From Delphinapterus leucas (lineage: Eukaryota; Chordata; Mammalia; Artiodactyla; Monodontidae), in NCBI RefSeq assembly GCF_002288925.2, contig NW_022098076.1, positions 82,681,714 to 82,745,713 on the forward strand: a stretch of 64,000 nt of DNA, in the 5' to 3' direction. A program made the position numbers and the translations under genes. The first letter of the stretch is position 1. Every line of letters starts with the position of its first letter. Positions 51,840 to 62,782 of this stretch are shown here, piece after piece. The notes under the pieces are model-generated. The model was not told the origin of the DNA, did no database searches, and saw nothing but the letters and a program-made list of their open reading frames with translations.

Positions 51840-52175
51840 CGGGGCAGGACAGGTATAAAGATGCAGACGTAGAGAATGGACTTGAGGACATGGGGAGGGG
51901 GAAGGGTAAACTGGGATGAAGTGAGAGAGTGGCATGGACATATATACACTACCAAATGTAAAATAGATAGCTAGTGGGAAGCAGCTGCATAGCACAGGGA
52001 GATCAGCTCGGTGCTTTGTGACCACCTAGAGGGGTGGCATAGGGAGGGTGGGAGGGAGACGCAACAGGGAGGGGTTATGGGGATATATGTATATGTATAG
52101 CTGATGCACTTTGTTATAAAGCAGAAACTAACACACCATTGTAAAGCAATTATACCCCAATAAAAATTTAAAAAA
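51840..52175 (+). mobile_element. L1 3' end, sense, 5'-truncated
   Basis: Starts GGGGCAGGACAGGTATAAAG and ends 'gcaattataccccaataaaa' then an A-rich tail. It is close to the copy ending at 51619 but better preserved in places, and it starts further 3'. No clear target-site duplication was found. Confidence 0.88.
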
Positions 52176-53319
52176 TAAAGCTGTGTATTCTTAAATGTCT
52201 TACTTGTCTTTGTACCCCTACTAAATTCCCTGACGCATGCCATGTTTAATAAATATATATTGAAGTTGACCTTTATTTATTTGGAAAAAAAGCTGTAGAG
52301 ATGAAAATTAAATCTACTAATTAGAGATACATTATCTGATAAGAGTTGAGATCATTCTCACAAACTATTTTCCACCCTTACATGCCAACTTAGGTCTGTG
52401 ACCAGTAAGTACATACTCCACCAGAGTATTTATTGAACCGGGGAGTAATTCTTTGCAATATTCAGTTGTATCTGTGGCCTTTCCCACCCCCTCCAGGTAC
52501 AATAAAAGACTTACTTAATCAGTAATTTTAATACTTTTTCATATCAAGCACCATTATTTTCTGTTAACTCTTGTACTTCCAGGGACTATCACACTAGGTG
52601 GATGAAATTGTCTATGATCCTTAATCTTTTAGCATTTCCTGAGTGAACTATAATACATGAAATATGCACATACCTTTATTAATACTCAAGTTGTCACCGA
52701 ATGTTAAGTGCTTAAAATTAAAATGTCTGTGTTTTAAGCAATGTACCTCACTATTCAATTATGTAACGCTCACGTGTCTCCAGAGAGTAGGAGGTTTACT
52801 GGGGATGTCAAGTTTCCTGCAACTCTAAAATTATGCTAGACTGGAACAAAACAAAAGTGCAGAGAGAAAGCAATTAAGTGGGTTTTATTGCCGTATTCTG
52901 TAAGAACACTGAGGGGGAAATAAAGACATCTGATAAGGACGGGAATCATCCAAATACAGTGCAACAATGAAAATCCACAGCTTGACAAAAGTTTCTACAT
53001 TAGGAAATGCTTCTGAAAACATTTATTTCGAACCTAAGTACTCTCCCTCCTCAGGGATAATTAATTGTGAGCTAACTTGTTTGATTACCTTCATGTAATA
53101 AGCCAAGTGAGATACTGAATGGTTCCTGTAATAAGAGCAGATTTTCTCAGAACTTGGCCATTTGAAATAGTTTTCCCCATTTCCTAGAATAGTACTGGAA
53201 TCCTATCTGTTTGCTTATAGACATATTTTATCTGGTCTCTACCGTCACAATTTCCCAGTTGTGTTGTAATTATCCCCTCACATCTGTTTTCAGCTCTAAG
53301 CAGGGAACTCCTGTAGGAC
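52176..53319. other. AT-rich intronic sequence, nothing recognised
   Basis: No exon or named repeat. Confidence 0.35.
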
Positions 53320-54100
53320 AAGAATCATATTAATCCAATATATGTTTGGTGCTAGTAAGTGTTCAATTAAATGTGTTGAAAGAATAAGAGAATCGAACAT
53401 AACTCTTATGCCTCTAGATTGAGTAAGTGAATATATGATGGAGTTATTACCATGATGGGAAAGATTAGGAAAGGACTGAGTTTCAGGTTGATATGCTTGA
53501 GAGATGTTTGTCAGATATTCAAGTGGAGATAAAAAGTGAACAATTGGATATACTTCTCTGGGGAATTGAAGTAGAGATATAGATTTGGTGGTCATTAGAA
53601 TAAAGATGACATTTAGCCACTGAATTCGACAGAATCACCTTGGGAGAGAAAACAGAGGAAGATCAGAGGGTTTAGAAACAACCCATGTGTAACTCAGATG
53701 CAGTTAGGTGTGAGAGAGGTCAAGAAAGGAAACAGAAAAAGTAGCCAGTAAGTTAGGAGGAAAACATGAGGGTAATTTAAAAGCCAAGGAAAAATAAGGT
53801 AAAAAGATATAGTGATGAATGGCAACAAGCCATTGAGAGCTTAGCTAGGTTGGGGACAGAAATGTGCCTATTAGATCTGGCAATACAGAGGCAATATAGA
53901 GGCCAAATGTGCCCATTAGGACTGTCCTATTAGATCAGGACAAAAAGTAATTTGGGGACTGGAGGAGGCAGAAGCTGAATTGAAAGGGGATTGAAGAGAA
54001 AATGGACTATGAGGAAGTGGTAAGAGGGCAAATGTAATTTTTTTGAGAAGGTAGGCTATGAAAAGAAGCAGAGAAATGGGGTGGTAGCTGGAAGGAAATC
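53320..54100 (-). mobile_element. L2, antisense (degenerate)
   Basis: 'atttgttggtgctagtaagtg'-like start, then 'gagagatgtttgtcagatattc', 'aagtggagataaaaagtg' and 'gaggtcaagaaaggaaacag' follow the antisense L2 body over several hundred bases. Confidence 0.5.
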
Positions 54101-54384
54101 AGGGATAAGGGTAAGATACGTGTACATACTGTGTGGATTATGGGAGGAATAAGAGCATGTTAGAATGGTGTCGAGCGGGATCTGGAAGAGAGGGAAAGAC
54201 CACAGATGGTGAGAGAGGAGGTAACCGAAGGACGAAAGTCCCCCTCCAGTTGCCAAAGATCTTGCATGGGATTAGGGCTTTTTCCTCTGTCCTCAAAGAA
54301 GAGAAAATGAGGAAATGGGTATAAGTTCTGGTTTGTGTCTTAGTTTGGTCCTGAGACTATGGAAATTTCTCTCCCGTGGGGTTC

Positions 54385-54800
54385 CAGTAATCTTTGGCTA
54401 CGGAGCAAACCACCCCATGGCTTTGTGGCTTGACAGTGGTTTATTATTTCTTAGTCTGGGGTTTGACTGGACTCAGCTGAGTAGTTTGGCTCCATGTAGT
54501 GTAGCTGAGGTCACTCATGGTACTGTTTTCAGCTGGGAGCTTGGCAAGAAGACAGTCTTTCACCCTTCAGGGTCTTTCTTCACGTGGGTTCTTACGAGCC
54601 TGTAGTCTATCATTGTAGCATGGCAGCTGGCTTCTAAAAGCAATTATTTCCAAGAGGACACATCCGATATTCAAGTATTTATACTGAGATTCAAGTATTT
54701 ATCTGCTTGCATCATACTTGTTAATATTCCCATTGACTAAGCAAGTCTCATGGTCAAAATTAGAGTCAAAGTAGGAGAGACTATACAAGGCCATGCACGC
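54385..54800 (+). mobile_element. Ancient interspersed repeat, family not assigned
   Basis: 'gcaaaccaccccatggcttt', 'gtggcttgacagtggtttatt' and 'ggactcagctgagtagttt' belong to a common old repeat type, with the family undecided. A 20-bp-period duplication of ATTCAAGTATTTAT lies at 54669-54702. Confidence 0.4.
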
Positions 54801-56254
54801 CAGGAGGTGAAGTTCATTGAGAGCCACTTCATTTTCCATTCTCATGGACATAACCATTCTTTTAAAGGTTCTAATATCAAAAAGTGTCTATGCCTCCCAT
54901 TTTGGGCTTTATAATGAGGTGAAAATTGATCAAATTTTATCAAGAATTTTAAAAAAGTGTTTTATAAAAATGAATTTTAAAAAAGGCATTTAATTAGCCT
55001 ATGATAATCTGGTCCTTATCCCTTAGGCTCCACTGATGTTCCTTCTCTAGGAAAATTTTCAGTTTTCAGTGGTAATAAAACAATAAGCTAAGCAATACAT
55101 ATTCTAAAGTAGCCCACGCTTTTCTTTCAGTTGTCCTCCTATGACCTTAATGAAATTATTTGTAGCATAGAAATATTCCCCAATCCAAAAACATCTATAA
55201 AACTGCCATCCAAAAACATTTATCTTAGGAACAGCTAATGCACAGATCACGGGAATTTTGAGCACCATTTGTGAAATAATCACAGTTTGCTAACTGTAGT
55301 ATTATAGCAGCTTATAGAAACTGCAAGCATTTTCCAGTTTTCCTTCCCAATTTTTTTGTCTTTACTTATTTTCTATGGAAAATATGTTAGTGTTTTTGGA
55401 ATTGCTTTTAGGGGATCATTTGTAGCCTGAAATAATCATGTGCAAGCTTTATTCCAGAAGGATTTATGTTTTGACCAGGCATTCAGAAGGAGGTGTGAGC
55501 AGACAAAATAAATATAGGCTAGGGTGGGAGGGGAAAGAGAAACATTTTCTTTCTTATGTTTTAAAAATACATTTCATGCACCTGAGTTGGGTTTTTACTT
55601 TATTTCCCATTCCTTCTCTTTTTCGAATTATACCTAGAACAAGGTGGGGTCAAATTTGGGCCGATCGGTGAACAACCTTCTTTTCCCTTTCCTGGGCCTG
55701 ATCTTTTTAGTATTGCCCTTAGAACCAAAGGTTCTTTGTTGTTAAGATCTTTTAGTCACAGTCTTAGGTTAGTAATAACCTCTTTGATCTTTAGGGGTCA
55801 CCAGAACCTCCAGATTTAAGGTCCATCCATCTAGTTATCAGTGGTAAATGGTATAACTAATAGTTCTGGCACATATGCCAATGGATGCCACAGTAGGCTT
55901 TTCTGAGGACATGGAAGTATGCCTGCATCCTATCCTCAGAGGACCACTTCCATACAAACCATCCTAAACCTGATTAGTCCCCTTTTCTTCTCTGCCTAAA
56001 AATAACAACAGGCAAAATCATATAGAGCTGATGTGAGTACAACAGGAACCCTAGAGATTCTAGAGTCACCCTGCCAGCTGGTGCGGGATACAGATGGAAA
56101 AGCTTGTTTGGGGATGTTCCTCTCTCCCTCCATTTCCGCTCACCCTAGGTAGGGAACATCTAAATATTAGTTAAGTATGTACCCCTCCACACACACAATC
56201 ACACAAATCCTGATACCACAACCCAACGATCCATACCCTGCTCTTGGTTTCTAT
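54801..56254. other. Intronic sequence, nothing recognised
   Basis: Only short open frames. No repeat that I can name. Confidence 0.35.
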
Positions 56255-56400
56255 GAGCAGTTATTACCTTCTAACATACGATATAATTTACTTATTATGG
56301 TTATTTATTGTCTGAGTGTTATTAGTATAAAAACTCTCTGAGGGCAGGGATCTTTTCACTGATGGATCCTCATGAGCTGGAACATCTACAGATTTGTTAC
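56255..56400 (+). mobile_element. L2 3' end, sense
   Basis: 'ctaacatacgatataattta', 'ttatttattgtctgagtg' and 'ctctgagggcagggatct' are the sense L2 3' region. Confidence 0.6.
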
Positions 56401-56594
56401 ATTTATTCATAAGGATGAATGTAAAATGTTATAATACGGGAGATCTAGCTTTTAAAAAAATGAACATTCTCTTTTGAAGAACAGTCTCTTAAACAAACAA
56501 AACCTTTTCTCTTTCTGAAATAATAATCCTGTGCGTTTGCTTTAATAATTAGGTAATGCATATACTTTTGTTGCATGTCAAACGCATTACAGAG

Positions 56595-56850
56595 GCTAAT
56601 AGCAGAGGCTGCAAACTAAATTTTAGTGGCTTAACAAAATAGAAATTTTGTTCTTGCTCATGTAACAGTCCAAATGTGGGTGTTTATGGTTGGGTGTGGC
56701 CTCCCCACATATGGTAATTCAGACCACCAAACTTCTTCAATGTATGGCTCTCCTGTTTGTGGGACTCCTCAGTCACCAGTGTCCAGCTGGGTGGAGGAGA
56801 AAGAGATGGATTCTTAATCACCTTGGACTTGAAGAGACACACATCACTTC
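56595..56850 (+). mobile_element. Ancient interspersed repeat, family not assigned
   Basis: 'gcaaactaaattttagtggc', 'ttaacaaaatagaaattttg' and 'gggactcctcagtcaccag' match the same old repeat type as 54385 and 42581, only weakly. Confidence 0.35.
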
Positions 56851-56852
56851 CG

Positions 56853-56897
56853 TTGATCCCATCCCTTTTTTTTTTTTTTTTTTGATCCCATCCCTTT
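56853..56897. repeat. 16-bp direct repeat around a poly(T) run
   Basis: TTGATCCCATCCCTTT is present at 56853-56868 and 56882-56897. The 18 T at 56866-56883 overlap both copies at their T ends. Nothing but the homopolymer separates them, as expected for a target-site duplication around a tail alone. Confidence 0.9.
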
Positions 56898-57912
56898 AAT
56901 CAGAATTGTCGCATGCCTCTACCTGGGCACAATACAACATGTAGCCTCTGTTTGGTCAGCTCCTTCCTAGGGACCGCTCTATGCTATGGGAGGGGAAGAA
57001 TAAATTTTGATGAATTGTTTACTATCTCTGTTACATTTCATGACCAAGTTCTCCTGTAGCATGCCTTCCCATTAACAGGCTGTATTAATGAGGTTTACTG
57101 TCATCCTAATGCATGATAACTTAAGGAATATGATGGGTGACAACATTGCCTCTGGCTCTGTTCAACTTCAGGCCATAAGTCAGGTTCAGGTGTGCCCCAA
57201 ATGTCTCTCATGCTGGGACATAAGCTAAGCAGCAGCAGTCCTGGGGGGCAGATTTTCTCATGAGCGTGATCGAAAAAGGCCATGTCAAACCACATGTATC
57301 TAAACCCTCTTCTGAGGTATAGAATAGATTAGGTCTGCACTAATTTCATTGACCAGTGCAACTCACATGGCTAAGCTCAACAATGTAAGGAAGACTATTG
57401 CCCCCATGGCATGTGGGGTGTGATAGGGAAGTAAATGTCTGATAACAAATTACATCCCCACAGGCTTATGTTGAATAGATTCAAACATAGAACTGGAGTT
57501 TAATATGGCATCTCAAATGGTTTCAGCTGAGTGTAGAGGATGCACTGAAGTGAAGGATGCTTAACATTCAGAGATCACAGGTTAGGAGAGGCTATTTTGA
57601 ATTACCAGTTCCCAGAGCCAACTTCTTATTTCCTTATATCCTGATATACACAATAATCCCAGCTTTTCTACTGTCCAACACTGCCTTTGTACTCCAGTCT
57701 TTTCAGGCTAGTTCCTGTGCTCTTCATACACCAAAATCATTCTCCACTCCAGATTTTGGTTGGTGTTATTATTTGCATGGGGACTATCACTGGGAATTCT
57801 TGCTTCTTTCCATCTTTCTTTATAGCCCTCCCATTGAGGGCTTATGAAATCTCACCATTTCTTTGAAGATTTCTTTACCTTCTGGGCATTGACTGTCTTC
57901 TTTCCTCTCTGC

Positions 57913-57941
57913 TCCATCCATCCATCCATCCATCCATCCAT
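57913..57941. repeat. (TCCA)7 microsatellite
   Basis: Seven TCCA units directly before an L2 3' end. Confidence 0.95.
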
Positions 57942-58200
57942 TCAACAATATTTAATGCTGCCTAATATGTATCAAGCATTCTTTTACAAATTGGGGATAT
58001 AGTGTGAATAAGATAAAGAAAAACTTCAATTTCCTGCAGTTTATATTTTAGTGGAGAACATAGATACATGAACCAAAACACAAATACGGTTTTAGATAGT
58101 GCTAATACTGTGAATCAATGGAAATGGGGAAGTGTGACTTGTGGGGGCAATGAACAACATGGGTGGTCAGAAATGACCTTCTTCAATATTTGAGCTGAGA
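57942..58200 (-). mobile_element. L2 3' end, antisense
   Basis: 'ttcaacaatatttaatgctg', 'atgtatcaagcattctttta' and 'ttatattttagtggagaaca' follow the antisense L2 3' end and the start of its body. Confidence 0.6.
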
Positions 58201-58764
58201 ACCAAATGTTGAAAACAAAACAGCCCATGCAGCTGTAGTCAAATATGCAATTCTAATCAGAGTCAGCATACCAAAAGAACTTGTAAAGTATCTCCTTTTT
58301 CCCCCCTGTCATCCATTTATCATATTTAAGTTGTTGGGTGAATACAAAAAGGGCCAAGTAGAATAGGCTAGGCTGATTGGCCCGGTCTATAATTTGTTCA
58401 GTTATTTTAAGATTAGGTGAAATTACCTTGTTTGAAGGGCCTTTATTTTTATAACAAAGCCACAGTTGAGCAAATATGGTAGAATAATGTTGCCTAATGT
58501 ATTAACATACTAATTTAAAAGATCCAGGGAAAAACGAACAAAGGTCATAGTTTATATTACTTCCTTACCCTGGTTTTCTTGCCTTTTGTACTGTTTTTGG
58601 TGCTGGCTCGTTTGATGGTGTGTGATTCTCCAAGGGGATGATCTGACAGTGGAGGGAGGACTAACTTTTCTCCACCAACACTCAGGGTATTTTGGATTCT
58701 AATTAAGAACTAGTGATCTTGATAATAAAATTAGGATTTGAGATTTCCACCCTTGGCTTCATAT

Positions 58765-59235
58765 TAGTTTCCTATTGCTGCTATAACAAAATACCACAGA
58801 CCTAGTGGTTGAAACAACATGAATTCATTATCTGATAATTCAGCCTGACATGAGCCTCACTGGGCTAAAATCAAGGTGTTAGTAGGGCTGCATTCCTTTC
58901 TGTAGGCTGTAAGGAGTTATTCCTTTCCTTGACTTTTCCAGTTTCTAGAGGCCACATAAAGTCCTTGGTTTATGATCCCCTTCCTCCATCTCCAAAGCAA
59001 GTAGTAGCTGGTTGAGTGCTTGTGACACATCTCTCTGACCAACTTCTGTCATCACATTGCTTCCTCTGACCACAGCCAGTGGACAGCCCCGCTGTTTTAA
59101 AGGTTCATGAGATTAGATGCACTTACTGGCTAATCTCTTCATCTCAGAGTCCTTAACCTTAATCATATCTGCAAAGTCCCCTTTGTTGCGTAGGGTCATT
59201 AATTCATCATTTCCAGATTTTAGGACATAGGCATC
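58765..59235 (+). mobile_element. Ancient interspersed repeat, family not assigned
   Basis: 'gtttcctattgctgctataac', 'agtggttgaaacaacatgaa', 'tcactgggctaaaatcaagg', 'cttttccagtttctagagg' and 'catatctgcaaagtcccctt' keep a long collinear match to a very common old mammalian repeat. I am sure it is a repeat, but not which family. Confidence 0.55.
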
Positions 59236-60517
59236 TTTGGGTCTGCCATGACTCTCCCTACTACAAGTTTGCTTGAAATTTATGAGTGATGTCCATGAAT
59301 GTGGGAAGCCTTCCCAGATAGAGCCCTTCTTCACTGATTCCTGGGAATGCATAAGGTTAATGAAAGTGTTTTCTTAGCACTGTGACACCACTCAGCTTCT
59401 GACCAAGACCTCTTTGTGACATGTTACTGGAAAGCTCCCGCTTGTTTGGTTTTTGTAACTGGAATTTGAATCACACTTTGAGGTTGTTCTATGACAGCTG
59501 GAGAAATTGTTTTTTATTATATTGGGAGGTCGAGGCTGTCTTTCCCCACCCCACCCCCCGCATTGTTTATGTTTCAGCATCATCCCCTTCTGTCCTTTGG
59601 ATGGATTCCAAATTGTTCCTGGGAAGAAACTCTGGTGATAATTCTAATTTCAGCTGCCCTTTCTCTGGGGACTGATTTGGGCCTTGTATTCTCTAATCAT
59701 AATCCTGACTTTCTGAATTATGAGTGTCAGTAGAGAAAAGGCTTGCCAACCCCTCATTTATTACTGAGAGGATGCTTTTAAGGAAGGTCTTAAATGAAGA
59801 CATTGTACAAATGCAAAAAAAAAAACAAAAAACAGGCACTATGTCTAGGGATTAGTGAAAGCTTCCCATTGTCTGACCTCAATTAGAAAAAGCAGAAACA
59901 TTTCTAACGATCGCTTTCGAGACTCCTAAAGTGGCTGGCTGTATTGTAGTTAACTCTCCTAAGCTGACGCTCTTTGCCATTAGTGATCTAGTAACCTCAT
60001 TCCTTTACTTCTTTTCAGAAACTCCTCATGAATTGGTGTAGGGCCCTCTCCTCAGTGACTATGATTGGATTTAAATTTGCACTTACTGGAAGTAAGGAGG
60101 AATAATTATGTGCAAAATAATGGAAGGGATTTTAATATTTCTGAAAAGATACATAAACGTATGATTAAAAATTTTGGATTGGAAAGAATTGGGGTTTCTC
60201 AACCATTTTCTCATTATGACCTCTATAAAGAGTCTTCCTAGATATATTCTTCCTCACCAACCACCATCCCATGACATTTTAATACCACTGATACACTCTA
60301 TATATGTTGATGTGCTGTATGTATATCTGTGCTTTATACATGAAAAGAGTAAGATATTTTGCTCCTGCCCCAAGAACCAGTGTTTATCTCCTTGAGGAAG
60401 ATGTTGCCGTGTTGTAAATGCATGATATAAATTGAAAGGGTACACTTAAAAAGAATTCTCCTCCCCATTTTTATGATAGTATAATTATTTTAAAAGTGAA
60501 ACCTGATTATGATATGA
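59236..60517. other. Intronic sequence, nothing recognised
   Basis: A short A-rich stretch lies at 59815-59832. No exon or named repeat. Confidence 0.35.
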
Positions 60518-60573
60518 ATATATACGTATGGAAAAGCATATACATATACATATGTTCTTCCATATGTATATAT
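60518..60573. repeat. Inverted repeat, 16-bp arms
   Basis: Arms at 60518-60533 and 60558-60573 are reverse complements except for one position, with a 24-base AT-rich loop. It is probably a product of TATA/CATA-rich sequence. Confidence 0.8.
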
Positions 60574-60639
60574 GTACAGCCATACTCCCCCAAGTCAAAG
60601 AAAAATAAATATACAGTATACAATATATACAAAAATATA

Positions 60640-61020
60640 ATTTTGTAAACATGACCATCCTTCTATGTCAACAGACGTATTATCACATTCTTTTTATATT
60701 TGCAGAGTACTGCATTATGTAGCAGTAACGTCTCATAATTTAGGGGCACACTGCTGTGTCGGATATGTATGTTGTTTCCAGCTTATTATGACAGAGACAG
60801 CACTGTGTTACATATAGATTCTTGTATGTATCTTTTCATATATGACTGGGTATTTCCTTGGGATCCATATCTACAAGGGCAGTCTTCCAGCAAATGCACT
60901 TTCCAAGGCTTTTGATACAGGATGCTGAATTGCCCACCAAAACTGCCTGGTTCCTTTCAAAAGGCCATAATCGTAGCAAAATTTGGATAGGATCTGGGTA
61001 ATTAAGTGGTATCTTTCCTA
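60640..61020 (+). mobile_element. Possible old L1M/L1ME 3' UTR fragment
   Basis: 'catccttctatgtcaacag', 'tattcttgtatgtatctttt', 'gggtatttccttgggatcc' and 'gctgaattgcccaccaaaac' follow the old L1 3' UTR layout. Confidence 0.42.
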
Positions 61021-61397
61021 CCAATAAAATATTACATTCATAGCCAGATGATTGGGCATATTTTTAGAGGGTGTAATCGTTCAATTGGGACAGAAGCTCT
61101 TGCAAGCAGGGACTGGAAGGAGACTTGTGATGTGTTCAGAATTTTCCGTGTGTAACTCGGCTCAGCAAAACTCTAGGGGATTTTGTGGAGAAAGGGCCAG
61201 GAAAAATGATTATCATCCATGTTGATTTTTGTTTGATCCCTTCTAATATCCTTTCTATTTTTTATTATTTTTAAAACTGTCTACACATTTCAGCTCAGCT
61301 TCTATGAACAGATGTGCTGTAGAAGTTTGAGATGGCAGAGAGAGATGCAGGCTACAAAAGAAGTACCTTCCCAAGTGTTTTGTAGCTTCTCATGACT

Positions 61398-61690
61398 TAC
61401 CAATTCAACAAATATTTCTTGTGCACCTAGTAGATGACAAGCAGTTCTGCAGGCCTGGAGGATATAGCAGTGCCTACAAACAGTCCCTACCATCATGAAG
61501 TTAATGTTTCAGGGTGGGGAGGCAGACAATAAGCCAAGTAGACATAAATAAATAAAATGATGGTAGTTAATGATAAGTACCCGAAATCACTATGTAGTTA
61601 TATAGTTATATCACTATATAGTGATATAGTTATATCATCACTATGAAGATATAAAGAAAGTGAGCAGTGGTGAGGGGGGTGAAGAGGCGG
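61398..61690 (-). mobile_element. L2 3' end, antisense, left part
   Basis: 'caattcaacaaatatttctt', 'gtgcacctagtagatgaca', 'gaggatatagcagtgcctac' and 'ggcagacaataagccaagta' are a clear antisense L2 3' end. The body resumes after the L1 that interrupts it. Confidence 0.68.
61607..61628. repeat. 22-bp perfect palindrome
   Basis: TATATCACTATATAGTGATA plus TA reads the same on both strands, within a run of TATAGTTATA-like units in the L2. Confidence 0.95.
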
Positions 61691-61699
61691 GGGATGACT

Positions 61700-61908
61700 C
61701 TTTCAGATATACAGAATAGATAACCAATAAGGACCAACTGTATGGCACAGAGACCTCTACTCAATACTCTGTAATGACCTAAATGGGAATAGAATCTAAC
61801 AGAATGGATATGCGTATATGTATAGCTGTTTCACTTTGCTGTACAGCAGAAACTAACACAACATTGTAAATCAACTATATGCCAATAAAAATCATTCCTC
61901 CAATAAAA
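61700..61908 (+). mobile_element. L1 3' end, sense, nested in L2
   Basis: 'aactgtatggcacagagacc', 'atagctgtttcactttgctg' and 'caactatatgccaataaaaa' mark a short L1 3' end. It splits an antisense L2 into two collinear parts and is therefore younger than that L2. Confidence 0.85.
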
Positions 61909-61924
61909 AAATAGTAATAAATAA

Positions 61925-62165
61925 ATAAATAAGAAGGTCAGAGAAAACCCTTTGAGAAGAATTGAAATGAAGTGATGGAGCAAACCTTGCAGATATCTGG
62001 AGGAAGAACAGTCCAGACAGAGGGAAGAGCGAGCACAAAGGTCCTAAGATCGTAAGGTGCTTGGCAATTAGGAATAGGAAGGAGGCCACTGTGGCCGGAG
62101 CAGGGTGAGCAAGAAGGACACGGGTAGGAAAAGAAGGTGGAAAGATAGACAAGCGTCGGTTAATG
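61925..62165 (-). mobile_element. L2 body, antisense, right part
   Basis: 'tggagcaaaccttgcagatat', 'ctggaggaagaacagtccag', 'cacaaaggtcctaagatcg' and 'ggaggccactgtggccggag' continue the L2 interrupted at 61690. Confidence 0.68.
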
Positions 62166-62224
62166 TACGGCATTACGAAACACAGTGAGTAAGCACTCCA
62201 CAACATCTCCAGTTTTGAATCATT

Positions 62225-62440
62225 ACAGTCATTCATTCAACACATATCTTAAGCTCCTGCTATGTCCCAGGGCCTGGGCTAGACGCTGGGTATGTAAGGC
62301 GATGAAGGCAGTCCGGGCTCCCATGGAGTGAACATTCCGGGGCAGACACAGGCAAGCACAGAGGCAACTGTGTTTTACTGTGATAGTGCTGTCATGGGTG
62401 AGGGAGAGGGTGTTAGCTAGAGCTCAGTAAAAGTTCACCT
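62225..62440 (-). mobile_element. L2 3' end, antisense
   Basis: 'cattcattcaacacatatct', 'cctgctatgtcccagggcc' and 'gggctagacgctgggtatg', followed by 'atggagtgaacattcc', give a second antisense L2 copy in the same orientation. Confidence 0.68.
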
Positions 62441-62536
62441 AGACAGCTGAAATATAAAGATCATTATATATATATTTTTTAGTGGTAAGCAGTATTTTAT
62501 TTTTTTCTATTTACAGAAAAATTTTTTAACATCTTT

Positions 62537-62746
62537 TTTTTTTTTTTTTTTTTTTCGGTACACGGGCCTCTCACTGCTGTGGCCTCTCCTGTTGCGGAGC
62601 ACAGGCTCCGGACGCGCAGGCTCAGCAGCCATGGCTCACGGGCCTAGCCGCTCCACGGCATGGGGGATCTTCCCGGACTGGGGCACGAACCCATGTCCCC
62701 TGCATCAGCAGGTGGACTCTCAACCACTGTGCCACCAGGGAAGCCC
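62537..62746 (-). mobile_element. CHR-family SINE, antisense
   Basis: Full-length antisense copy with a T run to 62555 and the GGGCTTCCCTGGTGG start at its right edge. TAACATCTTT flanks it at 62527-62536 and 62747-62756. The sequence after it (ATTGGAGTATAATTGCTTTA) is the tail end of an antisense L1, so the SINE landed in an L1 remnant. Confidence 0.95.
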
Positions 62747-62782
62747 TAACATCTTTATTGGAGTATAATTGCTTTACAGTTA
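62747..62782 (-). mobile_element. L1 3'-terminal stub, antisense
   Basis: TAACATCTTTATTGGAGTAT then AATTGCTTTACAG is the antisense last 30-35 bases of L1. With T/A-rich sequence before 62527 it makes an ultra-short L1 end split by the SINE. Confidence 0.65.

Noticed and set aside
57901..57945. Tandem TCCA units, considered as a CRISPR-like or structured array
   Set aside because: A simple tetranucleotide microsatellite with no spacers, in a mammalian genome.
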